Source: Solirubrobacterales bacterium (GTDB lineage Bacteria; Actinomycetota; Thermoleophilia; Solirubrobacterales; JACPNS01). Taken from it: DNA of 64,000 bases. Below, in pieces: positions 25,179 through 32,748 of this stretch. The stretch covers positions 1-64,000 of the forward strand of contig JACPNS010000014.1 of the NCBI GenBank assembly GCA_016185345.1, given 5' to 3'. Below the pieces are notes generated by a model. The model saw nothing but the letters and a program-made list of their open reading frames with translations, ran no database searches and was not told the DNA's origin. Numbering within the stretch: position 1 is the first letter of the stretch; every line of letters begins with the position of its first letter. The translations under genes and the position numbers were made by a program.

Positions 25179-26716
25179 ACCTCGGACTGACCATTCTTTT
25201 GATCATTCCGCTCGTCGGCGCATTGATCGCCTCGCTGATGCCGCAGAGGCAGATCGGCCCGGTCGCCGCGATCGTGACGTTGATCCAGATCGGGTTCCTG
25301 ATCCCGATCGTGATCGACTTCAAGACAGGGACCGACGTAACCGGCTTCGTCAATGAATTGTGGATTCCCGAGCTCGGCGTTCATTACTCGCTCGGGATAG
25401 ACGGCCTCAACCTGTTCCTGGTCTGCCTCGTCGTGCTGGCCTGGTCGGTGGCGACGTTCGCGGCGAGCCGCACCGAGGTTGATCGGCCGCGGATGTTCTA
25501 CGCAATGCTTGCGCTTGCCGAGGTCGGCACGCTCGGCGCGTTCCTCGCCCAGGACCTGATTCTCTTCGTGCTCTTCTTCGACCTTCTGCTCGTGCCGTTC
25601 TACTTCCTGATCGGAATGTGGGGTCAGGACACAGAACTCGGCAATGCCCGCAGGGCGACGGCGACCTTCATGATCTACACGCTCGCGGGCTCGCTGCTGA
25701 TGCTTGTTTCGGCGGTGGCGCTGGGCGTGCTCACCTCGAGCCAGAGCGGCGCGCCGCTGAGTTTCCAGTTCGTGGACCTGCAGGCCAACCTGGTCGACGG
25801 CAGCACGCAGAACTGGTTGTTTCTCGGCTTCATGCTGGCGTTTCTGGTGAAGATGCCGATTCCGCCGCTGCACGGTTGGATGCCGATCACCTACAAGACA
25901 ACGCCGCTACCGGTTCTGATCGTGCTCTCGGCGGTCGTCGCGAAGTTGGGTGCGTATGGATTTCTTCGCATCGCGATGCCGTTGATGCCGAACGCAATTG
26001 AAAGCTTTCAGGTGCTCTTGTTGTTGTTGGCCGTGGTAGCGATCATCTACGGCTCGGTGATGGCCTTCAGCCAGGACGACGCACGCATGGTCGTCGGATA
26101 CAGCTCGATCGCCCAGATCGGCTTCATCCTCCTGGGCATCTTCGTGATCGACGCCAAGGGCGCCGAGGGCGCGATCCTGCAAATGGTCAACCACGGCGTC
26201 GTCACGATCGGCCTTTTCCTGATCGTCGCCTTTCTCGGCGAGCGCGCAGGAAGCGAGAAACTCTCGAACATGGGTGGCCTCGCCAAGCAGGCCCCGGTGC
26301 TCGCCACGCTTTTCTTGATCGTCGCACTCGCGACACTCGCCATACCCGGCTCGGCGAACTTCGTTGGCGAGACCTACATCCTCTTCGGCGCCTTCCAGAC
26401 TGAGTTCATCTGGGGGGTTGTGGCGAGTCTTGGAGTGGTGCTGGCAGCGGCATACATGCTGCGGATGTTCCAGCGCTCGATGCACAATCGCGGCTCGGTT
26501 ACCGATCAAGAGACTGACCTGCGATCGCGCGAACTCGACGCCAGCGAGTTTGCCCTGCTGCTTCCGGTCGTGCTGGTCATTCTGGTCACGGCGGTCTACC
26601 CGCAGTTCGTCGTCGAGCGCGTCGAACCCAATGCCAGGCAGGCCGTCATCTTTGTGACCGAGACTCAACAGGGCCCGGCCGCTTCGCCCCTGCCAGATCC
26701 GGAAGCCGCTCAATGA
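25175..26716 (+). CDS. nuoM: NADH-quinone oxidoreductase subunit M
   Basis: 513 residues, second antiporter-like subunit. Signatures include MPIPPLHGWMPITYKTTP and AFSQDDARMVVGYSSIAQIGF, with an additional GIDGLNLFLV near residue 75. The usual Lys of the TDxKRLxAYSS motif is replaced by Ala-Arg here (DDARMVVGYSS), a modest variation. GTGA overlap with nuoL. Confidence 0.96.
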   Translation: MNLGLTILLIIPLVGALIASLMPQRQIGPVAAIVTLIQIGFLIPIVIDFKTGTDVTGFVNELWIPELGVHYSLGIDGLNLFLVCLVVLAWSVATFAASRTEVDRPRMFYAMLALAEVGTLGAFLAQDLILFVLFFDLLLVPFYFLIGMWGQDTELGNARRATATFMIYTLAGSLLMLVSAVALGVLTSSQSGAPLSFQFVDLQANLVDGSTQNWLFLGFMLAFLVKMPIPPLHGWMPITYKTTPLPVLIVLSAVVAKLGAYGFLRIAMPLMPNAIESFQVLLLLLAVVAIIYGSVMAFSQDDARMVVGYSSIAQIGFILLGIFVIDAKGAEGAILQMVNHGVVTIGLFLIVAFLGERAGSEKLSNMGGLAKQAPVLATLFLIVALATLAIPGSANFVGETYILFGAFQTEFIWGVVASLGVVLAAAYMLRMFQRSMHNRGSVTDQETDLRSRELDASEFALLLPVVLVILVTAVYPQFVVERVEPNARQAVIFVTETQQGPAASPLPDPEAAQ

Positions 26717-28251
26717 CCGCGTTGATCGCAGCAGCCAGCTCAGTGCAGGCCCCGTCGGTTGAGTGGAACTCGCTGACGCCCTATTTGATCCTCGCCGGCG
26801 GCGCGATCGTCACGCTTTTCGCCTCGCTGATCACCGGGCGGGTCGCGCAGCGCGGCATCGCTCCGTTGCTCGCCATCGCAACGCTGAGTGCCGCTGGCGT
26901 CGCGTTCGCCTTACGACTCAACGAGCCCGACTTCAGCGTGCTTTCTGGCGCGATTCGTGTCGATGATCTCGCGATCGTCTTCAACCTCATCTTCATCGCC
27001 TCAGCGCTCGTCTCGATCGCGCTTGCCTGGCGCTCCGAGACGCTGCAAAACTTCGGGCGCGGGGAGTTCTACGCGCTGCTGATCACGGTCGTTCTGGGCA
27101 TGGGGTTCCTCGCGTCGGCGCAGAACCTCGTCACGGTATTCCTGTCGCTCGAGCTCTTTTCAATCCCGCTATACGTGCTCTGCGCCGCCGACTTGCGTCG
27201 TGAGGGCTCGCTTGAATCCGGCATCAAGTACCTGATCATCGGATCGCTCGGCTCGGCGACCTTGCTCTACGGCCTCGCGCTCACGTACGGGGCAACTGGA
27301 TCGACCGACTTCGCGGGAATCAACGAGGCGCTGACCAGGAACGGTCTTGCCGATGACGCGCTTCTGCTGGCAGGCGTCGCGCTGACCTTCGTCGGCCTTG
27401 CCTTCAAGGCCTCTGTCGCCCCGTTCCACCAGTGGACGCCAGACGTTTACGAGGGCGCGCCAACCCCGATCACCAGCTTCATGGCGGTAGCGACCAAGGC
27501 CGCGGCCTTCGCGTTGATCCTGCGTTACACGGGCGAGGCGATCCTGCCGGTGGTCGATCACTGGCAGCCGGTGCTCGCAGCGCTCGCAGTTGTGACAATC
27601 GTCGTTGGAAACCTCGGCGCGATGGGTCAGAAATCGCTCAAGCGCATGCTCGCCTACTCGGGCGTGGCGCAGGCCGGATATCTGCTCGTCGGCGTGCTCG
27701 TCACGACCGGCTTCGGAGCCCGCGCGACGATCTTCTACATGATCGTTTACCTCTTCATGAACGTCGCGCCGTTCGCGGTCATCGCTGCGCGTGAGCGCGC
27801 TGGAGCAGGCGATGGTTTTGACGGCCTGCGTGGACTCGGCCGCGAGGCGCCTGCACTGGCCTGGTCGATGACGATCTCGATGATCGCACTCTCGGGATTG
27901 CCGATCACTGCTGGATTCATCGGCAAGCTGTTCTTGATCCAGGCCGCCGTTGACGGCAATTACGCGTGGCTCGCTGTGGTGATCGTCCTTGGGTCGGCGA
28001 TGTCTCTGACTTACTACTTGCGAGTGATCGCCGTGATGTGGATGGGCGCAGGCGCGACCGCCGCGAGCATCAAACCGGGCGACGCCGTGATCGCCGGCGC
28101 CGCACCCGAGGCAGACAGCTCCAAACACCCTGAACTTGTGGCGGTTGCCGTGCTCGCGGCGACGGCCAGCATCGTGTTCGGAGTCTGGCCAGAGCCGTTG
28201 CTCGATCTGGCGCGAGATGGCGCGATCGCATACCTCCAACTGGTCTCGTAG
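26713..28251 (+). CDS. nuoN: NADH-quinone oxidoreductase subunit N
   Basis: 512 residues, third antiporter-like subunit and last gene of the operon. SVAPFHQWTPDVYEGAPTP and KSLKRMLAYSGVAQAGY are diagnostic. ATGA overlap with nuoM. A short GC-rich hairpin follows the gene at 28336. Confidence 0.97.
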   Translation: MTALIAAASSVQAPSVEWNSLTPYLILAGGAIVTLFASLITGRVAQRGIAPLLAIATLSAAGVAFALRLNEPDFSVLSGAIRVDDLAIVFNLIFIASALVSIALAWRSETLQNFGRGEFYALLITVVLGMGFLASAQNLVTVFLSLELFSIPLYVLCAADLRREGSLESGIKYLIIGSLGSATLLYGLALTYGATGSTDFAGINEALTRNGLADDALLLAGVALTFVGLAFKASVAPFHQWTPDVYEGAPTPITSFMAVATKAAAFALILRYTGEAILPVVDHWQPVLAALAVVTIVVGNLGAMGQKSLKRMLAYSGVAQAGYLLVGVLVTTGFGARATIFYMIVYLFMNVAPFAVIAARERAGAGDGFDGLRGLGREAPALAWSMTISMIALSGLPITAGFIGKLFLIQAAVDGNYAWLAVVIVLGSAMSLTYYLRVIAVMWMGAGATAASIKPGDAVIAGAAPEADSSKHPELVAVAVLAATASIVFGVWPEPLLDLARDGAIAYLQLVS

Positions 28252-28335
28252 AGCCCCTCGTCCAGCCGCGTCCAATTGCGCGTAAATCCGCATGAATACT
28301 GTGGGTGCAAAGGTTAGGCATGTAACAAAATGCGC

Positions 28336-28365
28336 GCGGTGTGACACCGCTCTTGGACTTTCGTT
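28336..28365 (+). terminator. Candidate terminator of the nuo operon
   Basis: GCGGTG-TGA-CACCGC forms a perfect 6-bp GC stem followed by TCTTGGACTTTCGTT, moderately T-rich. It lies 85 bases after the nuoN stop. A second hairpin follows at 28365-28387 (TCTAGGGG against CCCC-A-TAGA, one bulge). The remaining bases of the 242-base gap before the GGDEF gene show nothing recognisable. Confidence 0.4.
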
Positions 28366-28493
28366 CTAGGGGCCATGACCCCATAGAAATTCTCCGAACG
28401 GCTGAGCCAAGCGGGTTTGCGCGTCAGGCACTGATTATGGAGACTCTCACCTGATCAAGCGATCGGTCCGATCGGGACGATAACCGCGGAAGA

Positions 28494-29375
28494 ATGAAGG
28501 AAACGATCAAGACTGCCGTGAGCCAGCACGCTGTTGGAGAGTCGCAGGAAGCTGCCGGAGCGGGGGGCCAACAGAAGGTCCTTCGCCTCGAGGACGCCGC
28601 CGACGTGAACGCCGAACTCGCAGAGATCGGTTTGTCCAGCAAGTCCGGCTGGTACGCGTCGATCCTGCTCTATGGCGTAGGCGGCGTTGTCACGGTCACC
28701 GTGAGCTTGCTGCGCCCGGACATCGTTCCGACCGGCGTCCTCTATCTCGGGATTTGCGCGATCATTCTCTCGGGGCTCTCGGCAGTGGGCGCGCGCTTCT
28801 TGACCAACGCCGACTGGGCGACGCATTTGCGCTTGATCGGCGGCCTGTTGATCTTCCTGATCGGTGCAGTCGTCGCTGGTCCATTGAGGCTCGCATTCAT
28901 CATGCTGCCCCTCTTCGTTTTGATCACACCAACATTCTTGTACGGTGCGCGCTTTGCGATCCCGTACGTGACAATCGTCACACCGATCGCCGTAGTGGCC
29001 ACGCTGGCAACGCCCGGACCTGGTCGCGTTGCGCATGGTGTGATCGCCGGCGGCACTCTGCTGATGGTCGTTATCTCGTTCATGGTCGCCGAGCATCGCA
29101 CACGCTCGCTGGCCCGCGCGAACCGCCGCCTCGCGTACACGGACCCATTGACCGGCATCGCCAACACGCGCCGCTTGCGCGAGACACTTGCCTTCGCTCT
29201 CTCGCGCCCGTTCGGGGACGGACAGCCCTTCGCGCTCTTCGCGATCGATCTTGACAATTTCAAGCTCGTGAACGACCAATTTGGTCACGTGACCGGGGAC
29301 GCAGTACTCTGCGCCGTCGCGGACGCGCTCGAATCAGAGGTCGGGGCAGACGACCTCGGCGCGCCGCGGCGGTGA
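28494..29375 (+). CDS. Tandem diguanylate cyclase, N-terminal part (frame-disrupted)
   Basis: 293 residues. About six transmembrane helices (47-220) lead into a GGDEF domain that starts normally (AYTDPLTGIANTRRL, FALFAIDLDNFKLVNDQFGH). The frame stops at 29373-29375, right where the GGDEF signature should be read. The signature RGGDEFSVLI continues in another frame from base 29365. Loss of one GC dinucleotide from the run GGCGCGCCGCGG would explain it: restoring it gives GARRGGDEF, like the second domain's VARRGGDEF. The open frame ending at 30789 is the rest of the same gene. Confidence 0.8.
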   Translation: MKETIKTAVSQHAVGESQEAAGAGGQQKVLRLEDAADVNAELAEIGLSSKSGWYASILLYGVGGVVTVTVSLLRPDIVPTGVLYLGICAIILSGLSAVGARFLTNADWATHLRLIGGLLIFLIGAVVAGPLRLAFIMLPLFVLITPTFLYGARFAIPYVTIVTPIAVVATLATPGPGRVAHGVIAGGTLLMVVISFMVAEHRTRSLARANRRLAYTDPLTGIANTRRLRETLAFALSRPFGDGQPFALFAIDLDNFKLVNDQFGHVTGDAVLCAVADALESEVGADDLGAPRR

Positions 29376-29385
29376 CGAATTCTCA

Positions 29386-30789
29386 GTGCTGATCCTGGAC
29401 CCAGCCGGCATGGACCTTAAGCGTCAGCAGGCTCGCCTGGGCAAAGCGATCGAGCGCGCCCGGCTTGCGACCTGCCCGCAGATCACGCCCAGCGGCAGCG
29501 TCGCTTTCGTGCTCTCGGAGGAGAACGACTCGATCTCATTGGTGCTGCAGCGCGCCGACGACATGCTTCACGCGTCAAAAGTGGCCTTCCACGCAGAACA
29601 CGGCGACCGCGAAACAGTGCGCGCGAGCCTGGATATCGGCGCCTCCACCGACAACAACCGCCGTAGAAAAAGCCGCGAGGCAGCTCTTCGCTCGGTTGCC
29701 GCAGCTGTCAGCCGCGCGTACAGTCGCCCGCGCAGCGGAAAGATGTCCCGCCGCAATCGGCGGTGGATGGCGCAGCTCAGGGAATGGTCTCGCGGGCTCG
29801 ACATCACCTGGGCGTACGTCGCGGCCACTTGTTTTCCGATTGGCATTGTCTCGTTCATTCTCGGTGCGAGTGGAGCGCTCGCGCCCGAGCCACGGCTCTA
29901 CAGCATGCCGGCCTCGCTCGCGATCGTTGGCATCGGAGTGTTTGCGCTGCACGCTGCGCGCAACGAGTTGAGCCGGCGCTGGGTGATCTGGGCCTTCATC
30001 GCCGTCACCGCGCTGATCAGCGGCGGGATCGCTCAGGCCGGCGCCACGGGTACCGCGCTGATCGACATCTACGTCGTGCTTGCCCTATACAGCTTCTACA
30101 TGATGCCCCCCCGCCAGGCCTTCCTGATGCTGGCGCTTTGTGCGGGATTGTTCCTCGGCTTCTCGCTGCTAGGCGACTACCCGAACGCCGGTATCCGCTC
30201 GGCGATCACGATCAGCGTGCTTACTGTTTCTGCGGCGATCGTCGTGAAGGTCCGAAGCGTGACGCTTCGTTTCGTGCGCACCAACCGCGAGCTTTCGGAA
30301 GTCGACGCGCTCACCGGAGTTGCGAACCTGCGCGCGCTGAAGCTGCGCGTCGAGTCGGTGATCGAACAGCGCACGGGAGCGACCGCCGACGAGTTCCCGA
30401 TGCTGATGACGATCGACCTCGACCGCTTCAAGCAGGTCAACGACCGCTACAACCATACGACGGGGGACCAGGTCCTCGAAGCCGTCGCCCGCGCGATCTC
30501 TGAGTGCGTACGGATCGACGAGATGGTCGCGAGGCGCGGCGGCGACGAATTCTTCGTGCTGTTCACGAACACGAGCCCCGAGCATCTTCAGAACGTCATG
30601 CCGCGTGTGCGCAGGGCAATCTCCCATGCCCGTGAACGCATCTGCCCGGATCTAACTCCGTCGGCGAGCCTCGGCTACGTCTCGTGGGAGCCCGGTATGG
30701 ACGCCGGAGCCTTTTTGGCGGCGGCCGACGGGATCATGCACGACGAAAAGATCGAGACGCGCTCCCGCGACTACGAACAGGTCGCTTGA
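29386..30789 (+). CDS. Tandem diguanylate cyclase, C-terminal part with second membrane-GGDEF module
   Basis: 467 residues from GTG 29386, in the frame that carries the first GGDEF signature. The first 90 residues finish GGDEF domain 1. A basic linker rich in Arg follows, then about six transmembrane helices (145-290) and a second complete GGDEF domain (DALTGVANLRALKLR, MTIDLDRFKQVNDRYNH, VARRGGDEFFVLF). Domain 2 should make c-di-GMP from GTP. The usual inhibitory RxxD before the motif reads RIDE, so product inhibition may be weakened. With the preceding piece it forms one polypeptide of about 765 residues with two membrane-GGDEF modules. Confidence 0.85.
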   Translation: MLILDPAGMDLKRQQARLGKAIERARLATCPQITPSGSVAFVLSEENDSISLVLQRADDMLHASKVAFHAEHGDRETVRASLDIGASTDNNRRRKSREAALRSVAAAVSRAYSRPRSGKMSRRNRRWMAQLREWSRGLDITWAYVAATCFPIGIVSFILGASGALAPEPRLYSMPASLAIVGIGVFALHAARNELSRRWVIWAFIAVTALISGGIAQAGATGTALIDIYVVLALYSFYMMPPRQAFLMLALCAGLFLGFSLLGDYPNAGIRSAITISVLTVSAAIVVKVRSVTLRFVRTNRELSEVDALTGVANLRALKLRVESVIEQRTGATADEFPMLMTIDLDRFKQVNDRYNHTTGDQVLEAVARAISECVRIDEMVARRGGDEFFVLFTNTSPEHLQNVMPRVRRAISHARERICPDLTPSASLGYVSWEPGMDAGAFLAAADGIMHDEKIETRSRDYEQVA

Positions 30790-30877
30790 AAAGTCGCAAA
30801 TAGCGTGAAACACTCCTGAGACTGTCCGGGCGGTCTGCGAAATTGAGCGCCCGCCGATGCAAGTTCAGGACCCAAAA

Positions 30878-32503
30878 ATGACCGACGATCAGATCGTCCG
30901 CGAAGTCTTTGATGCCAGCCAACGAGCTCAACTTGAGCCGTGGTTCACAAACTCCGACTTGCCCGTTTTCGGCCTCGTCAACTTGCCCGAAACGGTCAAG
31001 GGCGCGATGTTTGCGCGCTACTCGCGCTACCAGGGGTCACTCCGCCAGATGTTCCTCGACGAGTTCGCCCAGGACATGGACGCGCGCGCAGCGGCAATCC
31101 CCGGCGACATCGAGGGCGATCGCGCAGCGGCGCTCTACGAGCGAATCTTCCTGGGCTACGGCGACGACTCAGTCGCCCAACTCGGCGGCGCCCACGTTGC
31201 GATGGAGTGGGTATCCAACGTGATGACCAAGGTCGTCCAGCGCGGTCGGCTCGCTGCTTATCTGGAACAGTCCACGCGCTACATCGCCTACGACGCGCCG
31301 ATGCAGGGCGTCACGGTCGGGGGCAACGACGCACCGGGCTATCGCTACTACCGCGGCGCAGATCTCGGTCCCGCCTACGAAGAGACGATGGACTTCCTCT
31401 TCTCGACCTACTCGCAGTCGATCCCGAAAGTCAACGAATGGGTGGCCAAGGAATACCCGACGGCCGACGGCGAGGACCCAGCAGCCCACGCACGCGCCGT
31501 CAAGGCCAAGTCGCTCGATCTCATGCGCGGGCTTCTGCCGGCCGCGTCGCTCAGTCACATGGGCATGTTCGCCAGCGGCCAGGCATACGAGTCGTTGCTG
31601 CTCCATCTCTTTGCTTCGCCGCTCCCGGAGGCGCACCGCTACGGCACGATGCTGCTGGGCGAACTGCAGAAGATCATCCCAAGCTTCGTCCAGCGGATCG
31701 AGCGCCCCGAGCGCGGCGGCCGTTGGATTGACTACCTGAAGACCCTGAAGGACAACAGCTCCGAGTGGGCCGACAAGCTCGGCATCGGCGAGCCGCAATC
31801 CGACACCGAGACCGGCCCCTATGTGCGGCTGATGAGTCACGAGGGCGACGAGCGTCGCCTTGCCACAGCTCTGCTCTTTGAGGCTGGCACCGCTTCAGAA
31901 GTAGACACGGCAGCAGCCGTCGGCAACCTCGGCAGTGAGCAGCTTGCGGCGTTGCTCAGCGATCTTGTGGGCGACCGCGAGAACCGCCGTCACCGCCCGG
32001 GCCGTGGCTACGAGTCGCTCAGCTACCGCTTCGAGATCGTCAGCGACTATGGCGCCTTCCGCGACCTGCAGCGTCACCGCATGCTGACCTGCCAATGGCA
32101 GACTCTCAGCCCGCACCTCGGGGCCGAAGTTCCCGAAGAGCTTGACGCGGCGGGGGTCGGCGACGCGTTCCGCACGGCCCTCGAGGCAAGCCGCGCCGAG
32201 TATGAACGGTTGTCTGCCGCCGGACTTCACGATCAGGCGCCTTACGCGTTGTCGCTGGCCTACCGCCTGCGGTACATCCTTGATTTGAACGCCCGCGAGG
32301 CGATGCAGTTGATCGAGCTGCGGTCCGGCCGCGAGGGTCACCCCAGCTATCGCGCCGTCGCGCACGCGATGTGGGATCAGATCAACGCAGTCACGCCGGC
32401 CGTCGCGAGCGCGATGACCCACGTTGATCGCGAAATGGAGCCGCGCCTCGAGCGGCTGATGAGCGAGATACGGAACGAACGTCGAGCCAGCCGAATCCAG
32501 TAA
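30878..32503 (+). CDS. Double-length ThyX-like protein (FAD-dependent thymidylate synthase superfamily)
   Basis: 541 residues, about twice the usual ThyX length. The N-terminal half carries RGRLAAYLEQSTRY (122-135), close to the ThyX motif RHRxxSxxxxSxRY, and the C-terminal half carries a second, partly degenerate copy, RHRMLTCQWQTLSP (from 399). A late ELRSGREGHPSYRAVAHAMW resembles the ThyX C-terminal helix that ends the active site. This looks like a fused pair of ThyX folds. Whether it makes dTMP is not decidable. The ATG at 30878 has AGGA seven bases upstream; an in-frame ATG at 30857 lacks a ribosome-binding site. Confidence 0.75.
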   Translation: MTDDQIVREVFDASQRAQLEPWFTNSDLPVFGLVNLPETVKGAMFARYSRYQGSLRQMFLDEFAQDMDARAAAIPGDIEGDRAAALYERIFLGYGDDSVAQLGGAHVAMEWVSNVMTKVVQRGRLAAYLEQSTRYIAYDAPMQGVTVGGNDAPGYRYYRGADLGPAYEETMDFLFSTYSQSIPKVNEWVAKEYPTADGEDPAAHARAVKAKSLDLMRGLLPAASLSHMGMFASGQAYESLLLHLFASPLPEAHRYGTMLLGELQKIIPSFVQRIERPERGGRWIDYLKTLKDNSSEWADKLGIGEPQSDTETGPYVRLMSHEGDERRLATALLFEAGTASEVDTAAAVGNLGSEQLAALLSDLVGDRENRRHRPGRGYESLSYRFEIVSDYGAFRDLQRHRMLTCQWQTLSPHLGAEVPEELDAAGVGDAFRTALEASRAEYERLSAAGLHDQAPYALSLAYRLRYILDLNAREAMQLIELRSGREGHPSYRAVAHAMWDQINAVTPAVASAMTHVDREMEPRLERLMSEIRNERRASRIQ

Positions 32504-32538
32504 TCGGTATGCGGGCGTAGTATGCCGATACCGGTCCA

Positions 32539-32670
32539 AACTGCAGTTTCACCGGAAAGATCAAGCTGCCCAAATCGTTCAAGGGCAAGAAGAAGAAGTT
32601 CACGGTGTCAGTGCCGACCAACGCTGACGTGCTCGCTTACAAGAGCACGAAGACGCTCAAGCTCAAGTAG
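32539..32670 (+). pseudogene. C-terminal remnant of an RCC1-type surface protein paralogue
   Basis: This 44-codon open stretch begins NCSFTGKIKLPKSFKGKKKK and ends TKTLKLK-stop. It matches the end of the intact RCC1 protein that starts just downstream (CTYTGKIKLPKSLRGKKKRF...KKTLKLK). No start codon or upstream repeats precede it; a stop in the same frame sits at 32518. It is therefore the tail of a deleted paralogue, presumably lost by recombination between tandem copies. Confidence 0.85.
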
Positions 32671-32748
32671 CGCCGACGCCGAACGCAACCAACTGATCGT
32701 CCAGCGCCCGAGAGGGCAGTGTGTCTAATACTCGGTACGCTGATTGCG

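Noticed and set aside
28252-28493. Possible c-di-GMP riboswitch before the GGDEF gene
   Set aside because: Two short hairpins exist, but the conserved GEMM-type core motifs are not visible.
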